Assembly: GCA_031002005.1 (NCBI GenBank)
Contig: JARYHS010013630.1
Span: forward strand, 236,971,539-237,035,538
Direction of reading: 5' to 3'
DNA from: Vandiemenella viatica
Taxonomy: Eukaryota > Arthropoda > Insecta > Orthoptera > Morabidae
DNA: 64,000 nt
Shown piece after piece: positions 1 to 11,625 of this stretch (positions are counted from its first letter, which is position 1; each line of letters opens with the position of its first letter). Position numbers and translations under genes: made by a program. The notes beneath the pieces were generated by a model. The model searched no databases, was not told the origin of the DNA, and worked only from the letters and a program-made list of their open reading frames with translations.

Positions 1-1742
1 GCTGCTTCTAGACACAAGATGAATATGATGAAGACGGCCTATGATTTTGTTTTATAGATTTTTTAACTGATACTCAACTGCTCAGATATTTTTGTTACAA
101 TCAGCCAATACTTATGTATATTATACAACTCTTTTCTATACCGGCTTAATTTTTAAGTGATAATTTCCTTCATAAATAGTTCATTTTCACATTTACCAAC
201 CGAAATAGAAAATGAAATGTAGGAATTTTAGGTATCCATTATTGTTGCGTAAGACTAAATGATTTTGCCTCTTATTTTATTCATAAAATCAATTAATTAG
301 GCGTTGCCTCTAAGTTTATTCGTCAAATCAATCAATTAGATTAATAAAATACGCAAAATTGCAGTCATTTATAAACCATAAGACTGCTCTCCTTGTAACA
401 AGCTAACTTCAGTGTGTAACATTATCTTAAAACGACTCTTTGTAGACACATCTTTGTTTATGTTTTGCCGAAAGTTTTAACTTGTTGTTAACTCTGACAG
501 GAAGACAAGATTTTCGCTTGCCTAAGGGGAAGAAAGATTTAATCATTCACAGTAGCTATGTCTAACACAAAAATAACTTCCTTAGATTTTCTGCGTCTCT
601 AAATGTGAATCAAATGAATCTAGACAGCTGAAACATTCCTAGGAGATCCCAGAAAAGAGCTTCGATCTATAAAGCAACATTTCATGCATTTACGATGAAA
701 TTTTTAGTTCAAATTTTTTTATAAAAAAGAAACGGAAGGCCATCTATCAGCGTATGTAAAATCGTGTTTCTGTACAATGTTCAAAAAAGGTACAAATATA
801 TTCATTGAGGAATGCGTGATTTTACCGAATGGCACGTTCAGTTACATGATTCATTGTTTGTTTGTTTCACGTAGATTAAAGACAAAATGCAACGAAAACT
901 AAACACTATGTTAGAATTATTTTTCTAGAATCATGGATTTCGATTTAATGTTTATGTAATATCTCTTCCTTCAACTAAACGAAAGTAACTTCCCCAAAAA
1001 AATTGTTTTTCTGTAAGGCGAGCGCTAATAGAGAATCGAGACTGGATATCAAATTCCGTCACGGAGAAAGTAGTTCTCAACTATTTACCGGTATTCATCT
1101 GAAAGATACTAATTTGTTTCTGAACTGATAATTAAATTTTTACATTTAGTAATGTATGCCTGGCCAGAACGGCGTATACGACGGCTAAAGCAAAAGACAT
1201 GGCAGACATTTTTTCTACGGTAATATACAGTTTATCCTCGGTCACATGCAATGTATTGTGACGCTACTAGATGGCAATACAATCAAGCTATTTAACTGAG
1301 GGAAGTGAGCAGTCTGAACAGAATCTTCTGGAGCGATAGGCATCGGAAGTACTTTAGCACTCACTCTATTCACAAGACCTTTTTCCATGTGATCTCTATC
1401 ACAATTGGAGTGGCTGTTGCTTGGAATACGCTTTCACACAAGTAAAGGTATTGCCGCAGCAAACGCGTGAGAACAGATGATTCTCTCACGGTGAAGTTGA
1501 GGATAATTGGCGTATTCCATATCGCTAGCAGCGTGTGCTGGATTGTTTGCCAAGCTACTTCAAAAGACATGCCATACGACGCGTAGGTGATTTAAATGTT
1601 GCAATTAGAGCAATAAATACATTTGTAACAACGGATTGATGACAGTTACTTTATTTATTTGTCCAGATACAGAACTTTATGCTGTTCAAAATCAGTATAT
1701 TAATGGTTAGCATATGTCATGACTAACCAAATGCGAATCTCC
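1..1742. other. AT-rich DNA with no recognised gene
   Basis: I see no coding region, repeat family or RNA gene. A 66-residue reverse-strand frame at 1370-1570 has no motif I know and sits in DNA of the same composition as its surroundings, so I treat it as chance. Confidence 0.5.
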
Positions 1743-1985
1743 AATTTTATTTTTACCAGTCTTTACACTTCACCGACGTCGGGGTCAGCAGAGGCGGGAA
1801 AGGAATAGAGGCAGGGAGGAATTCGGTCATCGTCCTTTCGAAGGAATCATCTCAGCATTCGCCTGGATTGATTTGGGGAAACCATTGAAAACCCAAACCT
1901 GGATGACTGAACGTGGAATCGAACCCACGTCCTCCCGAATGCGAGGCCATAGTGTTACCGCTCACCCACAACGCTCGGCGGTAAA
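1743..1985 (-). mobile_element. tRNA-derived SINE, family A, antisense
   Basis: Read on the minus strand, this begins with a tRNA-like head whose B box is close to GGTTCGANNCC (seen here inverted as ggaatcgaacc near 1915-1926). A body follows with the hallmarks shared by about ten copies in the window: a ttggggaaaccat segment, then the gaattcggtcat segment, then a gcctctgctgacc stretch. The tail is at the low coordinate. The copy is diverged; I found no target-site duplication. Such elements are transcribed by RNA polymerase III from internal A and B boxes and are mobilised by LINE enzymes (family knowledge). Confidence 0.85.
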
Positions 1986-3400
1986 CCTCCAATAAAGGTG
2001 AAGCATATAAAAGAAAAACATGTAATTCTTAATTCAGGAGCTAAGTCGGAATTTACTTTATGAGCCCTAACCTGCTGATGCTGTGAAGCAGGAGGAGCCT
2101 CTCACGTGATGTTAGCCCTCACAGTGCGAGTCCAAGCATCACGATGCATGTCCGCACGCCCATTACATATTCTATTATGTTGTCAATTAGCCCAGGGGAT
2201 CAATGCAGCTACGCAGTGTGGGGGAGGCCTTTCTCATTATGATATGCGAGCGCTTAATTGTTTCCCGGCTTGGTGGGGATTATTTTTTTGTGGGTGCTGG
2301 CTGCTGGCCTCGCGCACATGAACGTTGCACTCATAGCGCTAAGCGCACTCCGTCCACAGGAGTTTTTGACGTTTTCCGTCAGCAGACTGCGGTATAAACA
2401 ACACTTGGTGTCGATTCAATTACAATCAAAATGTCATTGAGGATGTGAAGATACTAATAACTTTGTTGTTATGGTACACACCAATGATATCGACACTTTT
2501 CAGCACAACGCAAAATCATTTTTAAAGGAAACTGTATACTTTTACACCAACATTCAAACTTATCTGTAAAGAAACCCCATCTTTATGAGAGTCATACATT
2601 AATTAAAGTTATTGCGTAAAGTGCTGCCATTATACAAATCCAGTCATATTCTGAAATCATGAAAAGACCTTATTCTAACGAATAATTCAATTTTCTGGCC
2701 AAATAGCTTCAAAACCTGCTACAGTTGGATAACTGCTTTCATTTCGCAGCAATGGTATTATAACTTGCCTTATTTTTATTTGCACTATCGTTATTATTAC
2801 CTGTGGGAAATTTTTCGGTTGTAGTAACGACAGAGAAATTTATAAAATGTCTCTGGAAGTTATATATATCTACAAAAGTAATGGTGAGCAATGTTTTGTG
2901 AAAATCGAAGTTTAGTTTGCACCTGGTGTCGGTTTGTATGGCCGAGATCGAGAACTTTTCGAATAGTTTATCTCTATCAGCTTTTAAGAAACATTAGCAT
3001 CACTGATAGCATTGTGGACTTGTATTCTGAAATTTAAACTCTCTCTTTTTTTTTTTTTTTTTTTTTTACTTTAATGCTTACGTTAATTTTTATGATTGTT
3101 CTATCTTCTTATCTCTTTTTCCGAATTATGTTGAAGAATATGGGAAACTCATTACAATATTCATCGAAGTTTATTTATCTAAGTAGTCAATAAATTCTTT
3201 CATGTAGTTAGTTTCATCGTTCTATACATTCGAACGGTGTTATATCGGAAAAGTATTCGAGATAAATTTCAGACCATGTCAATGAAATCTCAATAGAACT
3301 CTAACACCCAAGGAAGCTATAAAAGATGTCAGGCGATCTTCACGCTCGCCTTGCGTTGGCCGAACAACATAAAACAAAGTTTGCTTGGTTAATACATAAT
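1986..3400. other. No gene recognised; GC-richer islet at about 2090-2380 and poly-T at 3046-3067
   Basis: Around 2090-2380 the base composition rises and TTAATTG/CAATTAG-type homeodomain cores occur (for example tgtcaattag near 2178-2190 and gcttaattg near 2252-2261). Overlapping short frames there show no known domain. A run of 22 T at 3046-3067 could be the poly-A tail, seen inverted, of the antisense LINE that follows, which would imply a 3' UTR of roughly 330 bp; this is a guess. Confidence 0.4.
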
Positions 3401-4680
3401 TTCAGTTCCTGATTGTATATTTCTTCTATGACTATTGGTAACCTTGTTACGTCTCGTAGCTACGTGATAGGTGGGAATATCCGCACTCCTCACTGCAAGA
3501 TTTTGACATTCGATTTTGCCACCACACCGCAGATTTGGTATCCATACAATACAAATGGTCTATGGTCGTTTTATACATTCTTGTTTTGGTATCCTTTGTT
3601 TGTTCCTTGCTTCGCAAGACCGAGTAGAGATCTAGGATCATTGGAAGTTTCTTTTTGAATATTTACGAGGTGAAGAAACTAATGTTTGTTCTAGTAATAT
3701 CTTCTCAAGGCATTTTTTGTTATTTTTGGTAGCGGTTGAAGTGCAGTTTATTTTCCATAAAATGTAATGCAGTGCACTTTCCTTGTTTTATTGATAATTT
3801 ATTTCTCGTGTGCCACTGGTACAGATTTAGTCCTTGTTGTGGCCTTGGTTTCATAGTGAACACCGTTTTGTCATCAGCGAAACGAGCTACGTAAACATTG
3901 ACTGGAAATTGCATTTGATATATAATGCTGGTGAGAGTTCGGATCCTTGGAGTAATTATTTATTCATAATTTGCTTCGATCACTATTACCCATTTAGTCA
4001 TGCAGAACGGCCTTTGTATCAGGGCGTTTCCTATTATGTCTGTACAGTAGCGGGGAGTATTTATTTGGTATCGATCTTAACCTATAAATTTTCTTTCCAT
4101 TCTTTATCAATGGCTTTTTTTACATCCACTAATGCCCTTACTTTTTCTTCCATGAAATGGAAGAGTTGTGTTATGTCTCATGCTCACGACAGGAACCCGT
4201 ATATTTCTTTCCGGCTTGTATTGCTTTGCAGTAGATCTGTTGAGATCCTTACATATACTACTTGTTACATAAACTTCGCGATAGAGTTGCGTAGGTAAAT
4301 CGGTGATATTTTTCAGGTATTATGTGAGGTTTCCAGAGTTTTGTGATTGCTATCATTTTGACCGTCTTCTATCGCTCAGAGAAGTGTCCAGTAATCATTG
4401 CTACGATATTGTGGTTAAAAGTACAAGTCCTTTTCTCAGTAAATGTTTAAGCTGATCATTGCTGATTGTCCGGGCTAGTTTCCTAATTACCGTTCGCACT
4501 TCCCTCACCGTTGTCATTTCCTGGAGTGTATTTGTTGGTTCGGTTAACATGGTGGCTGCTCTGGGCTGGTTTCTTCTTCCTCTCTCATTTCCTTCTCTTT
4601 TAAGACTACAATCGCCAGCTCTCGCAGTGTAGGGACTAGCAAGCTGGTCGCGCATTGTCAGGGTCACCGGTTAGAGTCCT
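3400..4680 (-). mobile_element. Decayed jockey-like LINE, reverse-transcriptase part, antisense
   Basis: Translating the minus strand from 4670 down to 3400 gives, in the right order but in shifting frames, landmarks of a jockey-type reverse transcriptase. A pre-RT linker EVRTVIRKL lies near 4480-4510 and the palm motif ALVDVKKAIDK near 4105-4140. The QGSELSPALY block is near 3920-3950 and the catalytic FADD motif (FADDKTVF) near 3860-3885. GKCTALHFM is near 3755-3780 and a C-terminal KTRMYKTTIDH...SAVWW is near 3530-3585. Stops and frameshifts separate the blocks, so no functional enzyme is encoded. The endonuclease half is missing, consistent with the usual 5' truncation of LINE copies. A poly-T run at 3046-3067 may be its inverted tail. 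Confidence 0.85.
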
Positions 4681-5040
4681 GTATATGGCATGTGCGGCTT
4701 TAATTGTTTTGCTCGTGTTGTGTTTTTCTCACTACAGTGTTCAAAATCACATGAACCCAATACAAAAAGTTTGTACAAAATAAACTGGATCTGGCTAAAT
4801 GGTCGCAAATACTGAAGGCAAAAGTTACATAAAAAAAATTAAAACACCAACTACAGTAGGTATGGTATACTTCCCCTCGAAAGTTTTAGAAACTACATCG
4901 CTGGAGGCAACAACGCGGCTCCGCCAAGTACCATTATTGCACACTTCGTTTGTTATCTTCTCTTAAGCGAACGAATATGTTTCCATGTTTCCATGCTCCC
5001 CTGTATCGTATGAGGCTCGCAACCATGGAGGGATATGTGT
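4681..5040. other. Unassigned AT-rich spacer
   Basis: Between the LINE and the first Helitron-like repeat I find no motif, repeat family or coding sequence. Confidence 0.4.
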
Positions 5041-5043
5041 ATT

Positions 5044-5460
5044 TATACTAATATTATAAATGAGAAAGTAACTCTCTCTCTGTCTGTCTGTCTGTTTGTT
5101 ACGTTTTCAGGGCCAAACGGCTAATCCGATTGTGATGAAATTTGACAAGGAGATGCTATTTGCCTTTAGCTAGGACATAGGATACTACTTTCTGTAGAGG
5201 TAATACATATTGTCATGGAATTATTAAAAACTAACTGAACAGTGAAAAAAATCCCCCATGTGTTATCCGGTTCAAATCCCGCTAGGAGCAAAAGTTTTTA
5301 ACAAATGTTTTTCATCGTTTGAGAAGTGCCTAAAAGTTACGTCGTTAGGATACAATGTTAAAATGTAGATCCCATAAAGTCAGGGGTGGAATGCGTGGAA
5401 AATCGTAGGTGGCCGAACAGTGCCGTAAGCGTTTACTTTATTTACACTATACTGGTCTCA
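5044..5460 (+). mobile_element. Helitron-like repeat, first (partial) copy
   Basis: It begins with the tactaatattataaa motif, followed by a TCTG-rich microsatellite (5070-5098) and a stretch reading ggccaaacggctaatccgat; the same layout recurs at 5497, and inverted at 30885 and 49540. Its second half contains a B-box-like ggttcaaatccc (5269-5280) and then a body matching, on the opposite strand, the ~530-bp duplicated unit at 49.5-50.6 kb (shared aggggtg-aatgcg and atcgtagg segments). It lacks the terminal CTAG end seen in the next copy, so it is truncated or a composite. Confidence 0.55.
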
Positions 5461-5755
5461 AAGGCTTTGTTTCTATCGCAGGCAGTTTGTGTGTGATCTA
5501 CACTAATAATGTTATGAATGCAAAAGCAAGTCTCTGTGTTTGTGTTACTTTTTAACGACTAAATGGCTATTCCGATATTGATGGAATTTGAAAAGGAAAT
5601 GCTTTGTATCTTTAGGAAGGACACAGGATACATTTTTCTTGTATGAATAGCAGTTTTAGTCATGAACTTTTCATAACTTATGGAATGGTGACGGCCAGAC
5701 GAGGCGTGTGTAAGTTTGTGGTGTTAAATGGGTCGCTTAAGCTGTGTGTTCTCAC

Positions 5756-5761
<6 letters not shown>

Positions 5762-5807
<46 letters not shown>
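5762..5807 (+). repeat. Poly-A run of 46 nt
   Basis: An uninterrupted run of A inside the Helitron-like copy. It is likely the tail of a retroposed insertion or a slippage expansion; a reading frame across it would encode poly-lysine and is not a gene. Confidence 0.95.
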
Positions 5808-5808
<1 letters not shown>

Positions 5809-5852
5809 GGCTGGGAAGGAATTCGGACATGGTCTTTTTAAGGAAGCAATCA
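5808..5852 (-). mobile_element. Short SINE family A fragment
   Basis: About 42 bases matching the gggaaggaattcgg-catgg portion of family A (compare 63456-63500). It directly abuts the poly-A run, but in the orientation where the tail should be poly-T, so the junction is probably a rearrangement. Confidence 0.5.
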
Positions 5853-6763
5853 GTGTAAGATCTGTTAAATAAATTTCACTTAAAAAACTTATTATTTAGT
5901 ACAGATTTCGGTTTGCTCTGCACTGTACTATGACTTTCTGTCTGTCTAGAAGTTCTTGACATCAGTTTATTTTGTCTTCTTTTTTGACATGCCTCACAGG
6001 CGTGAATCATAACTAAGGAGTAGCTCTAACAGAGCACGAGCAGCTAAAGTTATTAGAACCCAGGAATCTGATACTCATGTTGAAGAAAGAAGAGAAGACA
6101 AAGCTGAAATTGAAGCTACTCTCAGTTAACCATCCCCCTCCCCCAAACTCCCCACACCTTGGTTTTTTTTGTTTTTAAACGTGTTGGAAATTGATTCCCT
6201 TCATGAGACAGGTTCGACGGTAGAGTGGTATAGTGATGTCTTTCCCGTCATATTATGCCGACTCGGTATTGTTTGGGAAAAATCTTACGTAACTTACAGC
6301 TTTCTATATCCAAGTCTAGTACACGCGTACCAAGTCGCGGGTAACAGCTAGTATGTTTATAAATCTTGTACTTGTGTCATTGTTGGTATCACATCGAATG
6401 ACACAGGTGACTAATGGAAACAAGTTGCTTAAGTAACACAAGAGTTAAGTTCACTAATAGTTACTATGTAGATCAATACCCAGTAAACACTCGTTTACTG
6501 TCATCAGAAATGAGATGCTGAAGAAAGGAACCAAAAGTGAATAATGTTAAAAATAAGGTGCGAATTATCTGGAAGCTTAAAAAGATATTTACGATGACGA
6601 GTGTGAAGTATACGTGATTGAAAAGGACAAGGATGGACATCAATAAAATATACGAAGTGGCGGTAAAAAATTTAATTGTCTTAGAGGCTTAGTGTAAGAG
6701 AGTAAAAACATTTAAATAAGACAGTACACACTTGAATCATTTAATATACATTTCAAAGAAATA

Positions 6764-7543
6764 CAGGGTGATTCAGGAGAAATGGTAAATATTGAAGGAA
6801 GTGAGTGTGAACAATATTCAGTAAAAAAAAGCTCATATAAATATGAGTCAGATTTTCATTCGTTTTGGAGATACAGGCCCTCGAATTTTATGCATAAAAT
6901 AAACCTCAGAAAATGATCAAGATCACAAAAACAACGTATTGAAATATTTTACACGTGCGTATTTTACAACAGTTTAAATTAAATGTTCGAATATCCCACC
7001 ATAAATTTCAATAAACAAATTGAAGCGCTTTATTGATGTATGAACTGCTCTCGGGTGACTAGCCGAGTCAAGAGTGCGTTGTCACACGATATTTCGGCGA
7101 CTAGATACATTGCCGCCATCTTCTGGCGAAGAAGATGGCGGCAATGGATCTAGTCGCAAAAATATCGTGTGACAACGCACTCTTGACTCGGCTAGTCACC
7201 CGAGAGCAGTTTATACATTCTCAACGCCGAGAAAGACTTCGTTCTTATATACGCTTTATTGATACTTGAAGTCAACACGTACAGTCCAGATGGATGCACA
7301 TCTGAGAAACAAAGGTACTGTAGTTGTCGACATTTAAAATTTTGTCGATGGGTAATTGCTAATCGTAAAATATGCGTGTGTTTTTTGCATGAATAAAGTG
7401 CTTCAGTATGTTATTTGTGTGCTCTTGACCATATTCTGAAGTTTATTTTATGCATAACATCCCAGCACCTGTATCTCCAACATGTTTAACTCAATACTAT
7501 CCATACCTCCTTCAACACTCAACATTCCTCCTGAATCACCCTG
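6764..7543. mobile_element. TA-flanked long-inverted-repeat DNA transposon (MITE-like)
   Basis: The left end CAGGGTGATTCAGGAG (from 6764) and the right end CTCCTGAATCACCCTG (to 7543) are inverted repeats, each flanked by TA (6762-6763 and 7544-7545). The symmetry continues well inward: the ggagatacagg...tttatgcataaaataaac segment at 6872-6907 recurs inverted at 7438-7476, and similarity persists to about 6960/7380. The element is thus two long inverted arms with no transposase frame, typical of a non-autonomous foldback or MITE derivative. TA flanks fit the Tc1/mariner superfamily but do not prove it. A palindromic insertion occupies its centre (7038-7251). Confidence 0.85.
7038..7251. mobile_element. 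Near-perfect palindrome inserted in the inverted-repeat transposon
   Basis: Arms 7041-7123 and 7131-7213 are inverted copies over 83 bp with only about four mismatches, around a 7-nt centre (tggcgaa). A further 38 bp (7214-7251, containing aacgccgagaaagacttcg) lies outside the palindrome on one side only. The whole block is bracketed by a 12-bp direct repeat, cgctttattgat, at 7026-7037 and 7252-7263, which looks like a target-site duplication. A related fragment of the non-palindromic part occurs at about 39200-39235. The element class is unknown to me. Confidence 0.8.
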
Positions 7544-7689
7544 TATAGGAGTCCATGCGTTGTTGAATTTCTATATATCTGTTGTAACGTTTTTAAATCT
7601 AGCTTCAAATCTGATTTTTTGTTGTTGTAAAGTTGGAGATAACTCACATCCCGTAAGTTATTGATTACAGAGTATAAATAACAGCGTTT

Positions 7690-8420
7690 GACGGGTATTC
7701 GTTACTGCACTGTAGTTCCTGATGGCATTAGCTATGACGTCAGCACCCATCTCCCTCATTACTTAATGGCCACTGCTCGGTGCTAACATAACATATCGCT
7801 GGCTGGCTGGCGCTGTCGGCAGGTATTTCGCGCTCGGCAGATTGATTTGTCCACCCTGTCGCTGTATTTACGCCAGGATTAAAATTTCACAAAACCAATA
7901 TGTACCGGGCGGGCAGTCACGCATTAGCATCCACTGGCCCGACGGGACTCATGTGCACTCAAATATTTATAATCCGTCTCACAAACAGAGTGGCCTGTGG
8001 CCCGCTCTAGGATATTGGAAATGCCGCCGCTAACATGTGTCGAACGCGCAATAACGCTTTGCCGTAACGCAGCATTACAAGCGCCACTACACCACCGCCT
8101 GTTGAGAATCAATTAACATCGGTAAAACCGCATTCCCTCGCGTCCAACCACTGAAATTCCTTTCCAGCGGCTCACAACACTGTTCTGATGGAATTAATCA
8201 GCGACCGATTAAGTTACGCATAGCGTGTCAGATTTGTGTTTAGATTGACAATTGCTCACAAACAACTTATTGTCTGCATATTACCAGTAATTTTAAGGCT
8301 TATTTTTACTCAGAAATTGAGGTTGACGCAAAGCAGAAGCTGCGTTAATTATTCATGAGAGCGCGTGGACAATTTCCCTTGTAAACTGCGAAATTATGAA
8401 GGCGCTATTATCTCTTTCTC
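7690..8420. promoter_or_regulatory. GC/CpG-richer islet, candidate regulatory sequence
   Basis: Composition rises sharply relative to the flanks (for example ggcgctgtcggcagg, gtaccgggcgggcag, aatgccgccgctaac). The stretch ends with a gttaattattcatgag segment carrying overlapping homeodomain-type cores at about 8345-8360. No known repeat family matches it and the short frames across it contain no domain. The regulatory role is inferred from composition only. Confidence 0.3.
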
Positions 8421-8904
8421 CATTACATGAAGCAACTTAAGGTCAGAAACAAGAACAGACCTCTGACGATTGCGTTATAATGTGTACTTTTCAAAGATTC
8501 TAAAAACTTAATGGGAGATCAAATTTTACGTCATGTGTGCATTTATTCATAACAATTTGACAACATTCACCTAGCATATACGAAGTCTGCAAACGTTTTT
8601 GTTGTTAGGAGCTAGTAAAAGTTTGCCCTAGTAACTTGAAATGATGGCAGAAAAAGTGAAAAAATGTGATGCAAGAATTTTTGCTGCCTCACAATAACTT
8701 TTTTTACATAAAACCCAGATAATGTCGATATAGGAACAAAAAGAGAACTTTTCGATGTTATCACTTTTCCATTCACATGTTGGATGTTAGAAACGTTGTT
8801 TACAATTTTTTTTTAATCCTAATACAACAAAGGATGAATGTAACGAAAATTCTCCCCAAGTAAATCCTCACTTCGGATGCCGACGCATTCTTATTTAGTG
8901 GCCT

Positions 8905-9068
8905 TTTCTTTTTGTTTACTGTTTTACAACTTCTACAGGTCGAGGCGGGAAGGGACTGCGTGAAAAGAATGGCAAGGGGTGATTTGGGGAAACCATGGAA
9001 AATTTGGATGTTTGGGCGTGGATTCGAACCCACGTCCTCCCGTTACAGCTCATCCACCACGCTCGGAC
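8905..9068 (-). mobile_element. SINE family A, antisense, internally shortened
   Basis: On the minus strand it starts at the tRNA-like head (ccgagcgtggtggatgagc), and the B box appears as ggttcgaatcc inverted near 9020-9032. The ttggggaaaccatgg block follows, and then the element skips to the cttcccgcctc segment, losing the middle gaattcggcc portion. It is shorter than the ~240-bp full copies. Confidence 0.85.
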
Positions 9069-9069
9069 C

Positions 9070-10630
9070 CAAGGAGCAACTTACGTCACTGACGTCTGTC
9101 ACATTACAATAATAGTCACCAGAAACGACATGCACTAATCAAACGTAAAAGCATATTTTGTAATTTGCAGGGAGACAGTTAAATAAAAGCTTTTTTCAAG
9201 TCAGACACAAGTATTAATTCTAAGTCCTATTATAAACATCTTAAAATTAAATTGTAAAGAACTCTGCTGGATTTTCACGTATAAAGTAGGTTTAACAACG
9301 TGTGTCACTTTTCTAAATCAGTTGTGAATCACAGCTTTTCATTCTTTGCTGGGATTTAAACCGAGAATATTAATATTTCTTAAAACATTCCTTGATACTT
9401 GATGCATTCAATCTGTCTTTGGTATTTAATACGGGGCAAACTTGAAGAAACCCGGTTGTAGTACATTTTCTTCGTAACTCAGCTATCAACCTAGCTTTAA
9501 CGAGATTCCAACAAATCATTGATACACTTTTTTTTCGATCTAACCTTGGAGTCACACCCTTTTCTTATTCACCAACATCACACAAAAAAAAACCTTTCTT
9601 CAGTACAGTAATGAGCAAACTGAAACATTTGATTCCAATATAGTCTGTTAGGTAATGCAAAAACCCAATGCGACATTAACACGAAGTACATAATGTTAGT
9701 TAAAATCAGGTTAAATAGCATTTGACTACAGCTTCGGCAGTGTGTAACTAGGTGCTTATACGAATGGTTGTACACTTGATGTTTGGATTATCATGCAACA
9801 ATATTATGCGACATACCTCACTGATGGAGTGTGCAAACTTTGGTTGGAACTGTATTTTAGTGATTAGAATAACATCATTGCAACATGATTTATTTATGTG
9901 TTCTGTAGAGCTTTCCCCGCATTATTTAAGCCAGATCAGAGAAAAAAAAATTAAAAAAAAGTCATATAAAACCTTCTCTTGGCCCTGAGTAATTTCTTAT
10001 TTTTGTGGTTCCTCTAGCCCTCTTAAAGGATTGATTTAAGGTTTCCTTTGATAACTTTTACTTGTTCCAGCCCCTTTCAAAGAAAAACTTTCTCATTACT
10101 TTTTCGTCTGATATCAAGTGCTCATGGTCCATTGTTTCCTGCGCCCTTATTACTGCTAATTATTTGCTAAATATCCGTTGAAATCTCACATTTCACGAGT
10201 ATTAAGAAGAAACAGAATAACGAGGTACACTAACAATGTAATATAGTGAAGAGGCATCCGCTATCTGCCAACGAACAGTTGAATATCCCGCAAACGTTTT
10301 TTGCAGTGTACTCATCTTCAAACGTGAAAGTTTAATCACCACAGATGGACCTGGATGCATATCCCGTTCACTGAAAACAAACAATTTTGCCTTCTCTACT
10401 AAGTGGCTGTTTTCGTGTCTTGTTACAGGGGTAAAAAAATTAAATCGTCTCTTTTCAGCTTGTTCAAAAACAAAAGAAAAAGTTAACAGAAGTTACCTAA
10501 GTTTTATGTAAATTAGCCAAACTAATATAAAGAGGAGAAAGTTCAAAACAATATCATTAGGATCCAAAGAGCAAAATCGAAATTCACTATCACGAAAAAC
10601 AAAAGTTCAGCTTAATGGATAGTAGTAAAA
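9070..10630. other. AT-rich DNA, nothing recognised
   Basis: Short frames on both strands show no conserved domain, composition bias or neighbouring splice context that would support a gene. No repeat family from this window matches. Confidence 0.45.
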
Positions 10631-10639
10631 AATAATGCA

Positions 10640-10735
10640 CATAGAAATCCCACTTGGTATCGAACCTGCAACATTTAGTACTGGAATGACACTTCTTAAT
10701 TGGCGTGGCCATTAAGCTGATATTATATGTAACGT
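10640..10735 (-). repeat. tRNA-like head of a possible SINE
   Basis: On the minus strand an A-box-like cagcttaatgg (inverted at 10709-10719) is followed about 40 nt later by ggttcgatacc (inverted at 10656-10666), matching the B-box consensus GGTTCGANNCC. The spacing fits a tRNA-derived polymerase III promoter. The intervening sequence does not fold as a good cloverleaf, so this is a SINE head or tRNA pseudogene rather than a tRNA gene. Confidence 0.4.
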
Positions 10736-11544
10736 TTTCTGACGGTGTGAATTTATAAAAAATAATTAATTTACGATTTTTAAGCTTCGATTTCTCATAA
10801 ACCCCGTTATCATATGATACTAAGATGAATGCTGCTCCCAAGTTTACACTAAAGTTCTCTCATCGCGAATGTACAGAAATTAAGCGAAATATGGCACTAA
10901 AATAATCTGAGGTTAATAGCAGAATTACATTTCATGTTCCGTCGCCAGGTTACGTGCAGTCATTAACTATGCTATAAATTTTAATTCAGATCCCAAAATG
11001 TGAAAACCCCAAAAAATCGGTTCGATAGTTTTGCATGATACCATAACAAATAGACGAACATAATATGGCCCGGTACAGACTTGCATATAAGTAACGTTAC
11101 ATTATCCATTGCGGCAAGGTCAGTGGAACACACAATTCCTAAGTGTGTTTGTATTATCAGTTAAATAACATCAGTGGTTAGGTCTCAGGGCAACAGCCAG
11201 AGAGTCTTAACTGCGTGGAAGGTTCTCCTTGAGAGCATGACGGAAGTCATTATCCGTGAGAGACATGACAGAAGGGAGAAATCACGGACAATCTAGTCAG
11301 ATCTCAAATATTGACTGGGCTAATTGGTAGAAACCACGGGCACTCAAAAGATGCGAGGCAGGTTCAAACACAAGTGGGGAAACTGCTTGGTAGATGCCTA
11401 CAGCCAGACAACAAAGTTAGCCATTTTCGTTACAACTGCCTATTTTATGTGCAGTACAAGTCAAAGCGGATTCTCAGGTGATATAAGAGCATAGTTTTGC
11501 GCATGGTATTATGTTCCACTCCACCGGTTATTAGACACCTTCTA

Positions 11545-11625
11545 AACATACCACGGGAGTTAGACAGCACGCTTCACATGCTGAGAGTCGCCGGTTTGAA
11601 TCCGGCCAGGGGATTCAATTAAGTA
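11545..11625 (+). repeat. tRNA-like fragment with a clean T-arm
   Basis: The sequence gccggtttgaatccggc (11590-11606) forms a perfect 5-bp stem with a 7-nt loop like a TpsiC arm and contains a B-box-like ggtttgaatcc. Upstream (cacgcttcacatgctg) an anticodon-arm-like segment can be drawn only with mismatches. Probably a tRNA pseudogene or SINE remnant. Confidence 0.35.

Larger units (their letters stand above)
5497..6351 (+). mobile_element. Helitron-like repeat, end-to-end copy
   Basis: The copy starts TCTACACTAATAATG right after an A (5496). It ends gtaacagCTAG at 6351, followed by T (6352), which is the A|TC...CTAG|T arrangement expected of Helitron insertions. A GC-rich segment with CGCG repeats lies just inside the 3' end (6322-6340); it could form the usual terminal hairpin. 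No Rep/helicase protein is encoded, so it would be non-autonomous. Internally it carries a 46-nt poly-A run and a short fragment resembling SINE family A. The stretch at 6170-6290 recurs inverted at 49230-49370, which confirms a repeat family. The class assignment is inference from ends only. Confidence 0.6.

Noticed and set aside
3413..4298. Plus-strand frames of 81 and 154 residues as host genes
   Set aside because: They are the antisense shadow of the LINE reverse transcriptase encoded on the minus strand.
5643..5858. 71-residue frame with a poly-lysine stretch
   Set aside because: The lysines come from the 46-nt poly-A run inside a repeat; not a gene.
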